Counted from the stretch's first letter, positions 1 through 10,543 are shown. The stretch is 64,000 nt of DNA from Serratia liquefaciens (GCF_027594825.1 NZ_CP088930.1:5083019-5147018), one strand, 5' to 3'. Program-made: numbers and translations. The notes: generated by a model not told the origin, from the sequence alone.

Positions 1-460
1 CGAGAAAGTGCGCCAGGGTGCCGACCAACAGATTGTGATCTTCCAACTGGGGTGAGCCGGAAATGCTGATGGTGCCGATGCAGCCCACGCCACCAAGGTT
101 GATCGGGAAGGCACCGCCGTGTGCCGAGTAGTCGCGGACGCTCAGGCCGTATCGTTCTTCCAGGGAGGATTGCCGTTGCTGCAGTCGCAGGCCAATGGCG
201 TAAGAGCTCTTGTGGAAATGGTTAACCACATTACGTTTGCGTCGTACCCAGTCGGCAATATCGGGCGTAGCTCCCGGCATGGCGTAGTAAAACAGCGTCT
301 GCCCCGCGAGCTGGATCTCAATGGCGATAGACAAACGGCGCTGTTCGGCCGCGGACCTCAACGCAGAGCCCAACTCCCAGGCGGTGTTATGGTCGAAATG
401 GCTGAAGGTCAACGCGGCTTCCTGTTCGCTCAGCGCGTGCAAATCATCATCGATATTCAT
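1..460 (-). CDS. Heme-degrading domain protein (UPF0303/HbpS-like), C-terminus outside window
   Basis: The reverse strand encodes about 153 residues from an ATG at 460 (upstream GGGGG gives a ribosome site) and runs off the left edge, so only the last few residues are missing if it has the usual length of about 160. Visible features are an acidic N-terminus, a central DWVRRKRNVV segment and a Gly-rich HGGAFPINLGGVGCIG stretch, which is typical of the HbpS/GlcG-like heme-degrading domain. Such proteins are small and cytosolic; their true role is poorly defined. I identify the family from memory of the fold signature, not from a search. Confidence 0.7.
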   Translation of the reverse strand, partial: MNIDDDLHALSEQEAALTFSHFDHNTAWELGSALRSAAEQRRLSIAIEIQLAGQTLFYYAMPGATPDIADWVRRKRNVVNHFHKSSYAIGLRLQQRQSSLEERYGLSVRDYSAHGGAFPINLGGVGCIGTISISGSPQLEDHNLLVGTLAHFL

Positions 461-658
461 GGTTGTCCCCCTTGGTTGGTCGCAACAGATTATCCTGAAC
501 AGAATTTATGGGATAGATACCTTGGAAATAACATAGAACTGCTAATCTATTATAAATCTGAGTAATAATATGTACGTGCCGGAATGGATGAGACAGGGAC
601 CGACTCTCAAAATTCGTTGCCAACCCCCTGTAGATTCCGTGGAGCATACTGAATATTT

Positions 659-1759
659 ATGACTTACGTTGCGTCAATTCCTGCCCTCTACAGCGACGCG
701 TGCATTGTCTACGCCACACTGTCGGTCAGCTATTTCGCCCTTAGCAAGAACGCTCCCTTTTCCTATCAATCCGAACTGTGGAAACTCCTGGTTTTTGGTT
801 TACTGGCCGGTGTGGCCGTGCTTTACCTAAATCAGGACCGGTTGGAGCTGAATGACAACGTGCATTTCAGTTTTGCCATGATCCCGATGATATTGGTGAC
901 TTTCTATGGCGGTGCCGTCAGTGGATTGGCGTGCTACCTGATGTCGCTGTCGTTAACTGGTGGTATCACCGTCGACAATCTGTTTATCGGTTCAATCATA
1001 GTGCCGTTGCTGCTTTCGCGCGTTTGGTTGAGAAAATCGAATCGGGTGTTCTATCTGACCATCTGCATCATTGCGCTCTACCGCATCGCGGTGGTGGGTT
1101 TTCTGGCGGATATGCGGGCGCTGTGGATAGATGTGCTGCTGTATCAGGGGGTATCAGCGCTGTGTCTGGCCATTTGCTACCACGCGTTAAATTTTAAAGA
1201 GCGCCATATCCACGCCTACTTCGCGATGCGCGATAAGGCCAACACGGACAGCCTGACCCATATCAATAATCGCGCCAGCGTCGACTACAGGCTGATGCTG
1301 CAGCAGGCGGAGCGTCGCCCCTGCGGGCTGATGATCCTCGATCTGGACGATTTCAAACATATCAACGACACCTACGGCCATTTGGCGGGCGATCTGCTGC
1401 TGGCCCGCGTCGGGCAACTGTTGCAAAGCAGCGTGCGCAGTGAGGATTTCGTCGGCCGCTATGGCGGTGAGGAATTTATCGTGATCACCGCCAGCTACGA
1501 CCCGACGGTGATTGGCGGTGTCGCGGAACGTATCCACCGCAGCGTGGAGACGACGGTATTTCTGCTGGATGAGGATGTCGAGGCGCGCATCACCGTTTCT
1601 GTCGGCGCGTCGCTGTATCTGCCCGGAATGGCGCTGGGCAAGGCGATCGAGGTGACGGATGAAGCGTTGTATGAAGCCAAGCGCGGGGGAAAAAACCAGG
1701 TGGTTTGCAGCCGGCTGATGCAGTACTCCCCTTTGGGGGCCGGTTTTCGACACGAATAA
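659..1759 (+). CDS. Membrane-anchored GGDEF diguanylate cyclase
   Basis: This 366-residue protein probably makes cyclic di-GMP from two GTP. The N-terminal half (about residues 1-185) is a run of hydrophobic helices forming a membrane sensor module; the C-terminal half (about 190-355) is a GGDEF domain. The active site reads RYGGEEF, so catalysis should be intact, and an RSED motif at the right distance upstream matches the RxxD product-inhibition site. No EAL domain follows. It is a single-gene unit, convergent with mfd. The upstream GGAG lies rather far from the ATG, so the start is likely but not certain. The signal sensed is unknown. Confidence 0.9.
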   Translation: MTYVASIPALYSDACIVYATLSVSYFALSKNAPFSYQSELWKLLVFGLLAGVAVLYLNQDRLELNDNVHFSFAMIPMILVTFYGGAVSGLACYLMSLSLTGGITVDNLFIGSIIVPLLLSRVWLRKSNRVFYLTICIIALYRIAVVGFLADMRALWIDVLLYQGVSALCLAICYHALNFKERHIHAYFAMRDKANTDSLTHINNRASVDYRLMLQQAERRPCGLMILDLDDFKHINDTYGHLAGDLLLARVGQLLQSSVRSEDFVGRYGGEEFIVITASYDPTVIGGVAERIHRSVETTVFLLDEDVEARITVSVGASLYLPGMALGKAIEVTDEALYEAKRGGKNQVVCSRLMQYSPLGAGFRHE

Positions 1760-1792
1760 CCCCCCCAGACAGATTCCGGAGGGGGCTAAGCG

Positions 1793-4700
1793 TCAGGCTG
1801 CCAGCGTATGTTCGCGGAACGCGGTCAGCAGTTCCTCGGTAAACTTCAGGCGTTTTTGGCGATCGGTCAGGTCCAGCATAAACTTCAGCTTGGTTGGCCC
1901 ATCCAGGCGATAGATTTGCGGGTTGCTTTGCAGCAGGCCAATCAAATAGCCTGGATCGACCCGATTCTTCTCTCCAAACTCGATAAAACCGCCGCGCTCA
2001 TTGCCTTCGATGCGTTTGATCCCCAGCTTCTGAGCATGTTGGCGCAGCGCCGCACTTTGCAGCAGGTTGCGCGCCGCATCCGGCAGCAGGCCGAAACGGT
2101 CGATCAGCTCCACCTTCAACTCTTCCAGCTCGGCGTCGTTTTTTGCGCTGGCGATGCGCTTGTAGAACGACAGGCGCGTGTTGACGTCCGGGATATAGTC
2201 ATCCGGCAGCAGGGCAGGCATGCGCAGCTCCACTTCGGTCTGGTTGCTGGTGAGATCTTCCAGCGAAGGTTCGCGCCCGTGTTTGAGTGCATCCACCGCG
2301 CTTTCCAACAGTTCCATGTACAGCGAAAAGCCGACGGTAGTCATCTGGCCGCTCTGATCTTCACCCAGCAGCTCGCCCGCGCCGCGGATTTCCAGATCGT
2401 GGGTGGCCAGGGCAAAGCCGGCGCCCAGGTCTTCCAGTGACGCGATGGCCTCCAGACGTTTATGCGCGTCGGTGCTCATGGACTTCGGATTCGGCGTCAG
2501 CAAATAAGCATAGGCCTGATGGTGAGAACGCCCGACGCGACCGCGTAACTGGTGCAATTGCGCCAGCCCGAAACGATCGGCACGTTCGATGATAATGGTA
2601 TTGGCGCTGGGAATATCGATACCGGTTTCGATAATGGTGGTACAGACCAGTACGTTAAAGCGCTGGTGATGGAAATCGTTCATCACCCGCTCCAAATCAC
2701 GTTCGCGCATCTGGCCGTGACCAATGGCGATGCGTGCTTCCGGTACCAGTTCAGCCAGCTTCTGGGCCGCCTTCTCGATATTTTCCACGTCGTTATACAG
2801 ATAATAAACCTGACCGCCGCGCAGTACTTCACGCAGGATCGCCTCGCGTACCACCAGGCTGTCGTACTCGCGCACGAAGGTCTTCACCGCCAAACGGCGC
2901 GCCGGTGGGGTGGCGATAATCGACAGGTCACGCATGCCGCTCATCGCCATATTCAACGTACGCGGGATTGGCGTTGCGGTGAGCGTCAGGATATCTACAT
3001 CGGCGCGCATCGCCTTGATGCGCTCTTTGTGGCGAACGCCGAAGCGGTGTTCCTCATCGACGATCAGCAGCCCCAAATCTTTCCAGCGCAGATCGCTCTG
3101 CAACAGTTTGTGGGTCCCTATGATGATGTCTACCTTACCGTCCACGGCGTCATCCATCACCTGTTGCTGCTCTTTGGCGCTGCGGAAACGCGACATCATC
3201 TCGATGCGGATCGGCCAGGTGGCGAAGCGGTCGCGGAAGTTGTCGAAATGCTGCTGCGCCAGCAGGGTGGTTGGCACCAACACCGCCACCTGCTTGCCGT
3301 TTTCTACCGCCAGGAAGGCGGCGCGCATTGCCACTTCGGTTTTGCCGAAGCCGACGTCGCCACAGACCAGACGATCCATGGCCAGGGGCTGGCACATGTC
3401 GCTCAGCACGGCGTTGATTGCCTGCTCCTGATCCGGGGTGGTTTCAAACGGGAAACTTTGGCAGAACAGCTGATACTGCTCACGGTTATGTTTAAAGGCG
3501 AAGCCGGTTTTGGCCGCGCGTTGGGCATAAATATCCAGCAGTTCCGCCGCCACGTCTCGTACCCGCTCTGCGGCTTTTTGCCGTGCGCGCGTCCAGGCGT
3601 CACCGCCCAACTTGTGCAGCGGGGCGTTTTCGTCCGCACCGCCGGCGTAGCGGCTGATCAGATGCAATGAAGAGACCGGCACGTAGAGTTTGTCTTCGCC
3701 GGCGTAGGCCAGGATCAGGTATTCGGCCTTGATGCCGCCGGCTTCCAGCGTGGTCAGGCCAACGTAACGCCCGACGCCGTGCTCCAGGTGCACCACCGGC
3801 TGGCCAGGGTGCAGTTCTGCCAGGTTGCGGATCAGCACATCGGTATTAATGGTGCGCCGGTTGTCCTGCCGACGGCGGCTGACGCGCTCGCCGAGCAGAT
3901 CGCTTTCGCAGATCAGCGCCCGGTTGCGCATGCCGTCGAGGAAGCCGCGTTCTGAGGCGCCGACCATCATGTAGCGACCGGCCGGCTCGGCCTGATCGAG
4001 ATGCTGGATCAAGGCGGTGCCGAGCTTGATGCGGCCGAGCAAATCCTGCAGCGTTTCACGGCGGCCTTCGCTTTCCACCGAGAAAATGATGCTGCCGTCG
4101 AAGCTTTCAGTAAAACGGCGCAGGTTGTCCAGCGGGGCTTTCTGCTGGGCTTGCACCGCCAGATCGGGCAGGGGGCGATAATCCAGATTGGTGTTGCCGG
4201 CTTTGGCGGGCAGCTCTTCGGTTTTCAGCGCCATGCGCGGCCAGGCTTTCAGCTCGCTAAACAGCTCGTCAACCCGTAGCCACAGGCTTGGCGGCGCCAG
4301 CAGTGGGCGCATAGGATCGACCCGGCGGCTCTCGTAGCGTTGGTTAACGTCCAGCCAGAAACGATCGGCTGCGCTCTCCAGATTGCCGGTATTGACGATC
4401 AGCGTGTTCTCCGGCAGGTAGCTGAACAGCGACGGCAGCGGTTGGCTGAAGAACAGCGGTTGCCAGTATTCGATACCGGCCGGCCAGGTGCCTTTACTGA
4501 CCTGCTGATAGATATGTTCGGCGTCGCGGCGCACCTCGAACTGCTCACGCCATTGGCTGCGGAACAGTTCGATGGCGTTTTTGTCGGTCGGGAATTCATG
4601 GGCCGGCAGCAGGTTGATGGCTTCGACTTCATTCAGCGTCCGCTGGTTGTCGACATCAAAGGTGCGCAGGCTGTCGATTTCATCGTCGAAGAAATCGATA

Positions 4701-5272
4701 CGGTAGGGCTCTTCACTGCCCATGGGGAACAGGTCGAGCAGCGCGCCGCGGGTGGCGAACTCACCGTGTTCCATCACCTGATCGACGCTGCGGTAGCCGG
4801 CCTGTTCCAGTTGGGCGCGAAGTTTGTCGCGTGACAGGCGCTGGCCTTTTTTCATCACCAGCGCGTGGCCGTGCAGGAACTCGTGCGGGCAAACGCGCTG
4901 CATTAAGGTATTGACCGGCAGAATGATTACGCCACGGGCCATGGTCGGCAGATGGTACAGGCTCGACAGGCGGGCAGAGATGATTTCCTGATGCGGCGAG
5001 AAGCTGTCGTAAGGCAGGGTCTCCCAGTCGGACAGCGTGGTCACCATCTGATCGGTAAACTGCTGAATTTCGTCGCGCAGCCGCAGGGCATTTTGCATGT
5101 CCGGGGCGATCAGCATCACCGGCCCGTTATGACGTTCGACGATCTCGGCGCACTCCACGGCGCAGGCCGAACCGGTCAGCTGCCCCAACTGGCGCAAATC
5201 GCCCGCGCGTTCAGGCAGGGAATAACGGGAGGATGACGATGAAGAACGGTTAGGGTTATCGGAGGTGCTCAT
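1793..5272 (-). CDS. mfd: Transcription-repair coupling factor Mfd
   Basis: Mfd is an ATP-dependent DNA translocase that removes RNA polymerase stalled at lesions and recruits UvrA. The product is about 1,159 residues, close to the 1,148 of E. coli. Visible parts are the UvrB-like N-terminal region, the RNA polymerase-interaction domain (PGQPVVHLEHGVGRYVGL), then the helicase core with Walker A GDVGFGKTEVA, the DEEH box (IVDEEHRFG) and motif VI (QLRGRVGRS). I use the ATG at 5272. A TTG 18 bases further upstream also keeps the frame open but has no better ribosome site. It lies in the same relative place beside lolCDE as in E. coli. Confidence 0.97.
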   Translation of the reverse strand: MSTSDNPNRSSSSSSRYSLPERAGDLRQLGQLTGSACAVECAEIVERHNGPVMLIAPDMQNALRLRDEIQQFTDQMVTTLSDWETLPYDSFSPHQEIISARLSSLYHLPTMARGVIILPVNTLMQRVCPHEFLHGHALVMKKGQRLSRDKLRAQLEQAGYRSVDQVMEHGEFATRGALLDLFPMGSEEPYRIDFFDDEIDSLRTFDVDNQRTLNEVEAINLLPAHEFPTDKNAIELFRSQWREQFEVRRDAEHIYQQVSKGTWPAGIEYWQPLFFSQPLPSLFSYLPENTLIVNTGNLESAADRFWLDVNQRYESRRVDPMRPLLAPPSLWLRVDELFSELKAWPRMALKTEELPAKAGNTNLDYRPLPDLAVQAQQKAPLDNLRRFTESFDGSIIFSVESEGRRETLQDLLGRIKLGTALIQHLDQAEPAGRYMMVGASERGFLDGMRNRALICESDLLGERVSRRRQDNRRTINTDVLIRNLAELHPGQPVVHLEHGVGRYVGLTTLEAGGIKAEYLILAYAGEDKLYVPVSSLHLISRYAGGADENAPLHKLGGDAWTRARQKAAERVRDVAAELLDIYAQRAAKTGFAFKHNREQYQLFCQSFPFETTPDQEQAINAVLSDMCQPLAMDRLVCGDVGFGKTEVAMRAAFLAVENGKQVAVLVPTTLLAQQHFDNFRDRFATWPIRIEMMSRFRSAKEQQQVMDDAVDGKVDIIIGTHKLLQSDLRWKDLGLLIVDEEHRFGVRHKERIKAMRADVDILTLTATPIPRTLNMAMSGMRDLSIIATPPARRLAVKTFVREYDSLVVREAILREVLRGGQVYYLYNDVENIEKAAQKLAELVPEARIAIGHGQMRERDLERVMNDFHHQRFNVLVCTTIIETGIDIPSANTIIIERADRFGLAQLHQLRGRVGRSHHQAYAYLLTPNPKSMSTDAHKRLEAIASLEDLGAGFALATHDLEIRGAGELLGEDQSGQMTTVGFSLYMELLESAVDALKHGREPSLEDLTSNQTEVELRMPALLPDDYIPDVNTRLSFYKRIASAKNDAELEELKVELIDRFGLLPDAARNLLQSAALRQHAQKLGIKRIEGNERGGFIEFGEKNRVDPGYLIGLLQSNPQIYRLDGPTKLKFMLDLTDRQKRLKFTEELLTAFREHTLAA

Positions 5273-5452
5273 TAAGGTATCTTTAATCAATGTGTTAAAT
5301 TTCGCCCGGCACAGATTACAACGCGCCTTTACCCGGTAATACTAGCCCACTGGGCCATAAACTGACATAGGTAAAAGCGCGATACCCGTCGTCTTTCAAG
5401 CGGCGGCGTTCAAATTTACTCCCGGCAGACAGGCCATTCCACTGACGACAGG

Positions 5453-5470
5453 GGGCGAATAAATTCGCCC
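5453..5470 (-). terminator. Short perfect hairpin downstream of the dehydratase gene
   Basis: GGGCGAA and TTCGCCC form a 7-bp stem around a 4-base loop in the mfd-dehydratase gap. It follows the end of the minus-strand gene at 5531 by about 60 bases. There is no U-tract on either strand, so it is a weak terminator at best or an mRNA 3' end stabiliser. Confidence 0.35.
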
Positions 5471-5530
5471 GATTAATGCAGGCACAGCTTGCTGATCCCC
5501 TTTAACTCAGGGACGAACGTTCCGGCGGCG

Positions 5531-6514
5531 TTATTCCTGCGCCCCCATGGCAAGATAGTCGGCGATTTTATCAACGTCGACGTTGCCGCCGCTGACGATA
5601 ATCCCGACTTTTTTACCCCGCAGATCGAGCAGCGAATTCATCGCCGCCGCCGCGGCCAGGCAGCCCGTGGGCTCGACCACCAATTTCATCCGTTCCATAA
5701 AGAAACGCATCTGTCGGCACAGCTGATGGTCGCTGACCGTTAAAATATCTTCTACATACTGTTGAATGATCGGAAACGTCAGCGCGCCCACCTGCTGCGT
5801 TTGCGCACCGTCGGCGATGGTTTTTGGCACCGGGATCTGTACCGGCTGGCCGCTACGAAACGCCAGCTGCACGTCGTTACCTGCCTGTGGTTCTACGCCG
5901 AAAACGCGGCAACCGGGCGACCAGTGATGTGCCGCTACTGCGCTGCCTGCCAGCAAACCACCGCCGCCAGTGCACACCAACAAGACGTCCAGCGGCCCGA
6001 CTTCCTCAATCAACTCTTTGGTAGCGGTGCCTTGGCCGGCGATCACCTGCGGGTAATCATAAGGCGGTACTACCGTCAGGCCCTGTTCGGCTGCCAGCCG
6101 TTGAGTTATGGCAGCACGGTCTTCACTGTGCCGCTGATAGATCACGACGTTGGCGCCGTAGCCACGCGTTGCTGCCAGTTTGGCGGCCGGTGCGTCGTGC
6201 GGCATCACTATGGTCACCTTGACCCCCAGTTCCCGTGCCGCCAATGCCATTGCCTGCGCATGGTTGCCGGAAGAGAAGGCAATCACGCCAGCCTGGCGCT
6301 GCGCCGGGCTCAATTGAGCAATAGAATTGTACGCGCCACGAAACTTGAAGGCGCCTACACGCTGGAAGTTTTCGCACTTGAAGAACAGCTGCGCCCCGGC
6401 GATGTTGTCGGCCTGCTGCGAGGTCATGACCGGTGTGCGCAGGGCATGTCCTGCCAGAATTTCGGCGGCGGTAGAGATATTGGCGGCGGTGATGCAGTGG
6501 GGCGTTGAACTCAT
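5531..6514 (-). CDS. PLP-dependent threonine/serine dehydratase-type ammonia-lyase (possibly threo-3-hydroxyaspartate)
   Basis: This 327-residue fold-type II PLP enzyme deaminates a beta-hydroxy amino acid. The Schiff-base lysine is in AFKFRGAYN (about K57), followed by SSGNHAQ (about 81-87) and the Gly-rich phosphate loop CTGGGGLLAG (about 180-190); SGGNVD closes the core. There is no C-terminal ACT regulatory domain, so it is not biosynthetic IlvA. Its length and single-domain layout fit the group often annotated as threo-3-hydroxy-L-aspartate ammonia-lyase, but threonine or serine remain possible substrates. It is divergent from a YheO/DauR-type regulator 85 bases away, which probably controls it. 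Confidence 0.85.
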   Translation of the reverse strand: MSSTPHCITAANISTAAEILAGHALRTPVMTSQQADNIAGAQLFFKCENFQRVGAFKFRGAYNSIAQLSPAQRQAGVIAFSSGNHAQAMALAARELGVKVTIVMPHDAPAAKLAATRGYGANVVIYQRHSEDRAAITQRLAAEQGLTVVPPYDYPQVIAGQGTATKELIEEVGPLDVLLVCTGGGGLLAGSAVAAHHWSPGCRVFGVEPQAGNDVQLAFRSGQPVQIPVPKTIADGAQTQQVGALTFPIIQQYVEDILTVSDHQLCRQMRFFMERMKLVVEPTGCLAAAAAMNSLLDLRGKKVGIIVSGGNVDVDKIADYLAMGAQE

Positions 6515-6561
6515 GGCGACCTCGTCTGGTGAAAGGTTGATTGATTACCCGATTATTTTAA

Positions 6562-6576
6562 TTTACTCTTTGTAAA
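6562..6576. promoter_or_regulatory. Inverted repeat in divergent dehydratase/regulator promoter
   Basis: TTTAC-TCTTT-GTAAA is a perfect inverted repeat in the 85-base region between the two divergent genes. It is a candidate operator for the adjacent YheO-like regulator. No binding consensus for this regulator is known to me, so the link rests on position alone. Confidence 0.4.
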
Positions 6577-6599
6577 GTTATTGTCAAACGGTTAAGTTT

Positions 6600-7241
6600 A
6601 TGAGCGATCTCAGGCAGGAAAATGCGCTGCTGCTGCGCGAAGCGGAAAAAATTGTTCAGGCACTGGGCGCGATGTTTGCGCCCAGCTGTGAAGTGGTATT
6701 GCACGATCTGACGCAACCGAATCATGCCATCGTCAGCATCGCCAATAACCTGTCGAACCGCAGTATCGGCGATGCCGCCAGCGAAATGGGGCTTGAGCGT
6801 ATTGCCTCGCCGGAATTTCCGGACGTGGTGCAAAACTATGCCAATGCGTTCCCGGATGGGCGTCCGGCCAAGAGCACCTCCATTGGTCTGCGCAACAGCC
6901 AAGGGGTCTACGTGGCGGCAATCTGCCTTAACCTGGACGTTTCAATCTTCAACAGCGTCAACGCCATCCTGCAACAACTGACCGCGGTGGTGCAGAGCAC
7001 GCCGCAGGCGGCGGATGAAGGGGCTCGCTCACTGTCCGACATTGCTTCAGTGATCAACAACTTTGCCGCTTCGCATGCCACTGCACCGCGCGCGCTTACG
7101 TCTGAGCAGCGTGTTCAGGTGATCCAGCAGCTAAAGCAGCAGGGCTATCTGCAACTGCGGGGGGCAGCCACCATGGCGGCGGAGGCGCTGGGGATTTCCC
7201 GGGTGTCGGTTTACAACCTGTTAAAGCGCGATGCCGGGTGA
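6600..7241 (+). CDS. YheO/DauR-family transcriptional regulator
   Basis: The 213-residue protein has a YheO-like PAS domain (about residues 10-120, including FAPSCEVVLHDL and the SNRSIGD segment) and a C-terminal helix-turn-helix (about 165-210, AAEALGISRVSVYNLLKR). Members include DauR, a repressor of D-arginine catabolism in Pseudomonas. Because it is divergent from the PLP dehydratase, the most economical view is that it senses an amino acid and represses that gene and itself. The ligand is not predictable from sequence. Confidence 0.85.
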   Translation: MSDLRQENALLLREAEKIVQALGAMFAPSCEVVLHDLTQPNHAIVSIANNLSNRSIGDAASEMGLERIASPEFPDVVQNYANAFPDGRPAKSTSIGLRNSQGVYVAAICLNLDVSIFNSVNAILQQLTAVVQSTPQAADEGARSLSDIASVINNFAASHATAPRALTSEQRVQVIQQLKQQGYLQLRGAATMAAEALGISRVSVYNLLKRDAG

Positions 7242-7358
7242 CGTGCTGCCGCTGGCACGATCGACGGAATAAAAGGCGTCAGGGTGGTTCCCTAAACGGG
7301 GTATAGCCTTTATTATCCTTGATCACTTTGCTTAAGCTACGGCAACAAAACGGATTTC

Positions 7359-8561
7359 ATGTATCAACCTGTCGCGTTATTCATTGGCCTGCGCTACATG
7401 CGCGGGCGGGCATCAGACCGCTTCGGACGGTTTGTTTCCTGGCTTTCCACCATCGGCATTACGCTGGGGGTGATGGCGTTGGTCACCGTGTTGTCGGTGA
7501 TGAACGGTTTTGAAAAGGATCTGGAAAACAACATTCTCGGCCTGATGCCGCAGGCGTTGATCACCAGCCCACAGGGCTCGATCAACCCTCAGCAGATCCC
7601 GGCATCGGCGGTACAAAGCCTGCAGGGCGTTAGCCGCGTAGCGCCACTGACCACCGGTGACGTAGTGCTGCAAAGCGCTCGCAGCGTGGCGGTCGGCGTG
7701 ATGTTGGGGGTCAATCCGGATGAAGCCGATCCTTTGACGCCGTTCCTGGTCAACGTCAAGCAGCAGCTGTTGCAGCCGGGCCAGTACAACATCATTATCG
7801 GTGAGCAGTTGGCCGGACAACTCGGCGTTAAACGCGGCGATCCGCTGCGTGTGATGGTGCCCAGCGCCAGCCAGTTCACGCCGATGGGCCGCATCCCTAT
7901 TCAACGCCTGTTTACCGTGGTCGGCACTTTCCATGCCAACAGCGAAGTGGATGGCACCCAGATGCTGGTCAATCAGCAGGATGCCTCACGTCTGCTACGC
8001 TACCCGGCGGGCAATATCACCGGATGGCGCCTGTTCCTGCAGCAGCCGCTGACGGTCGATACTCTCAGCCAACAGAAGTTGCCGCAGGGCACCGAGTGGA
8101 AAGACTGGCGCGAGCGCAAGGGCGAGCTGTTCCAGGCGGTGCGTATGGAGAAAAACATGATGGGGCTGTTGCTTAGCCTGATTGTGGCCGTCGCGGCCTT
8201 TAACATCATCACTTCACTCGGCCTACTGGTGATGGAGAAGCAGGGCGAAGTTGCCATTCTGCAGACCCAGGGCCTGACGCGTCGACAGATCATGTCGGTG
8301 TTTATGGTGCAAGGCGCCAGCGCCGGCATTATCGGCTCGCTGCTCGGTACGCTGCTGGGCGTGTTGCTGGCCAGCAACCTGAATAACCTGATGCCGATCC
8401 TCGGCGCATTGATTGACGGCGCATCGCTGCCGGTGGCGGTGGATCCGCTGCAGGTGACGATTATCGCCGTAGCGGCGATGGCGGTGTCTCTGTTGTCCAC
8501 GCTTTACCCTTCATGGCGCGCTGCCGCCGTACAACCCGCTGAGGCTTTACGTTATGAGTAA
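7359..8561 (+). CDS. lolC: Lipoprotein-releasing ABC transporter permease LolC
   Basis: LolC is one of two inner-membrane subunits of LolCDE, which extracts outer-membrane lipoproteins and hands them to LolA. The 400-residue protein has one N-terminal membrane helix, a large periplasmic domain and three C-terminal helices (MacB/FtsX fold). The LolA-binding Hook is visible at about residues 168-180, beginning PSASQFTP and ending GRIP, essentially as in E. coli. It is the first gene of a tight operon, overlapping lolD by 8 bases. Confidence 0.98.
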   Translation: MYQPVALFIGLRYMRGRASDRFGRFVSWLSTIGITLGVMALVTVLSVMNGFEKDLENNILGLMPQALITSPQGSINPQQIPASAVQSLQGVSRVAPLTTGDVVLQSARSVAVGVMLGVNPDEADPLTPFLVNVKQQLLQPGQYNIIIGEQLAGQLGVKRGDPLRVMVPSASQFTPMGRIPIQRLFTVVGTFHANSEVDGTQMLVNQQDASRLLRYPAGNITGWRLFLQQPLTVDTLSQQKLPQGTEWKDWRERKGELFQAVRMEKNMMGLLLSLIVAVAAFNIITSLGLLVMEKQGEVAILQTQGLTRRQIMSVFMVQGASAGIIGSLLGTLLGVLLASNLNNLMPILGALIDGASLPVAVDPLQVTIIAVAAMAVSLLSTLYPSWRAAAVQPAEALRYE

Positions 8562-9258
8562 CCATCTTTTGTTGCAGTGCGACAACCTGTGCAAGACCTA
8601 TCAGGAAGGCAACCTGCATACCGACGTACTGCGCAATGTCAGCTTTGCCATGCAGCCGGGCGAGATGATGGCGATTGTCGGCAGCTCGGGTTCCGGTAAA
8701 AGTACCTTGCTGCATCTGCTGGGTGGGCTGGATTCACCGACCTCCGGCGAGGTGATTTACAAAGGGCAGTCTCTGAATACCCTGTCATCGGCAGCCAAGG
8801 CCGAGCTGCGCAACCGCCAGTTGGGCTTTATCTACCAGTTCCATCATTTGTTACCGGACTTTACCGCGCTGGAAAACGCCGCGATGCCTTTGCTGATCGG
8901 CGGGATGAAACCGGCGCAGGCGCAGGAAAAGGCGCTGGAAATGCTGACGGCGGTCGGGCTGGCAAAACGCAGCAAGCACCGGCCCTCAGAACTCTCCGGC
9001 GGTGAGCGTCAGCGCGTGGCGATTGCCCGTGCGCTGGTCAATAACCCGTCACTGGTTTTGGCGGACGAACCTACCGGTAACCTCGATAAACGCACCGCTG
9101 ACAGCATTTTCGATCTGCTCGGCGAATTGAACGTGCGCCAGGGCACCGCGTTTCTGGTGGTCACTCATGACTTGCAGTTGGCCAAGCGCCTTAGCCGCCA
9201 GTTGGAAATGGCCGATGGCCATCTGCAGGCCCAGTTGACCCTGTTGGGGGCTGAGTAA
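8554..9258 (+). CDS. lolD: Lipoprotein-releasing ABC transporter ATPase LolD
   Basis: This 234-residue ABC ATPase powers LolCDE. Walker A is GSSGSGKST, the Q-loop lies in [10 protein letters not shown], the signature is [15 protein letters not shown] and Walker B is [12 protein letters not shown], followed by a VVTHD switch histidine. The start codon sits inside the end of lolC and the stop overlaps the lolE start (TAATG), indicating translational coupling and fixed stoichiometry. Confidence 0.98.
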   Translation: MSNHLLLQCDNLCKTYQEGNLHTDVLRNVSFAMQPGEMMAIVGSSGSGKSTLLHLLGGLDSPTSGEVIYKGQSLNTLSSAAKAELRNRQLGFIYQFHHLLPDFTALENAAMPLLIGGMKPAQAQEKALEMLTAVGLAKRSKHRPSELSGGERQRVAIARALVNNPSLVLADEPTGNLDKRTADSIFDLLGELNVRQGTAFLVVTHDLQLAKRLSRQLEMADGHLQAQLTLLGAE

Positions 9259-10505
9259 TGGCGGGAGCGTCACTTTCCTTTCTGACGGCCCTGCGTTTCA
9301 GCCGTGGGCGCAAGCGCGGCGGCATGGTGTCGCTGATCTCGGTGATTTCCACCATCGGGATTGCGCTGGGCGTGGCGGTGCTGATCGTCGGCCTGAGCGC
9401 CATGAACGGCTTTGAGCGCGAACTGAAAAACCGTATTTTGGCGGTGGTGCCGCACGGTGAAATCGAGCCGGTGAAACAGCCGTTCAAAGACTGGTCGTCC
9501 ATTCTGCAACGGGTGGAGAAAGTGCCCGGCATTTTGGCTGCCGCACCCTACATCAACTTTACTGGCCTGATGGAAAACGGCGCTCAGCTGCGGGCGGTCG
9601 GAGTGAAAGGGGTCGATCCGCAACAGGAAAATCAGCTTAGCGCTCTGCCCAAGTACGTGCAGGGTGACGCCTGGGCCAATTTCAAAAGCGGTGAGCAACA
9701 GGTGATCCTCGGCAAGGGCGTCGCCGACGCTTTAGGCGTCAAGCAGGGCAGCTATGTGACGGTGATGATCCCCAACAGCGACCCGCAGATGAAGCTGTTG
9801 CAACCGAAGCGCATTCGTTTACACGTCACCGGGATTTTGCAGCTTAGCGGTCAGCTCGATCACAGTCTGGCGATGGTGCCACTGGCCGATGCCCAACAGT
9901 ATCTGGACATGGGTGACAGCGTGACCGGCATCGCCATCAAGGTCAACGACGTGTTTGCCGCCAACAAGCTGGTGCGCGACGCCGGTGAAGTCACCAATTC
10001 CTATGTGTATATCAAGAGTTGGATCGGCACCTACGGCTATATGTATCGCGATATCCAGATGATCCGCGCGATTATGTATTTGGCGATGGTGCTGGTGATC
10101 GGCGTGGCCTGTTTTAACATTGTCTCCACGCTGGTGATGGCGGTGAAGGACAAGAGTGGTGATATCGCCGTACTGCGCACCTTGGGGGCCAAAGACGGCT
10201 TTATCCGCGCCATATTTATCTGGTACGGCCTGCTGGCCGGGCTGGTGGGGAGCCTTAGCGGCGTGGTGGTCGGGGTTATCGCCTCACTGCAACTGACCAA
10301 CATCATCAAAGGGTTGGAAAAGCTGATGGGGCATTCTTTCCTGTCGGGCGATATCTACTTCATTGACTTCCTGCCTTCCGAGCTGCACTGGCTGGACGTG
10401 GTGATTGTACTGGTGACCGCGCTGGTGCTCAGCCTGTTGGCCAGCTGGTATCCGGCCAGGCGTGCCAGCCGTATCGATCCGGCACGAGTGTTGAGCGGAC
10501 AATAA
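9258..10505 (+). CDS. lolE: Lipoprotein-releasing ABC transporter permease LolE
   Basis: LolE is the second membrane subunit of the exporter and receives the lipoprotein substrate. The 415-residue product has an N-terminal helix (about residues 25-45), a large periplasmic domain and three C-terminal helices with the FtsX-like pattern ([18 protein letters not shown] at the end). It overlaps the lolD stop by a base, and a strong terminator follows immediately, closing the operon. Confidence 0.98.
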   Translation: MAGASLSFLTALRFSRGRKRGGMVSLISVISTIGIALGVAVLIVGLSAMNGFERELKNRILAVVPHGEIEPVKQPFKDWSSILQRVEKVPGILAAAPYINFTGLMENGAQLRAVGVKGVDPQQENQLSALPKYVQGDAWANFKSGEQQVILGKGVADALGVKQGSYVTVMIPNSDPQMKLLQPKRIRLHVTGILQLSGQLDHSLAMVPLADAQQYLDMGDSVTGIAIKVNDVFAANKLVRDAGEVTNSYVYIKSWIGTYGYMYRDIQMIRAIMYLAMVLVIGVACFNIVSTLVMAVKDKSGDIAVLRTLGAKDGFIRAIFIWYGLLAGLVGSLSGVVVGVIASLQLTNIIKGLEKLMGHSFLSGDIYFIDFLPSELHWLDVVIVLVTALVLSLLASWYPARRASRIDPARVLSGQ

Positions 10506-10513
10506 TGAAAATC

Positions 10514-10543
10514 AGGGGAGGCAGAGATGCCGCCCCTTTTTTT
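10514..10543 (+). terminator. Rho-independent terminator of lolCDE
   Basis: The stem AGGGG / CCCCT, one A-G mismatch and GGCA / TGCC close on a GAGA loop and are followed by seven T. It begins nine bases after the lolE stop and separates lolCDE from nagK. Confidence 0.88.

Noticed and set aside
2552..3670. A 372-codon plus-strand frame opposite mfd
   Set aside because: It is a shadow of mfd codon structure with no recognisable domain and no ribosome site; Mfd itself is unambiguous.
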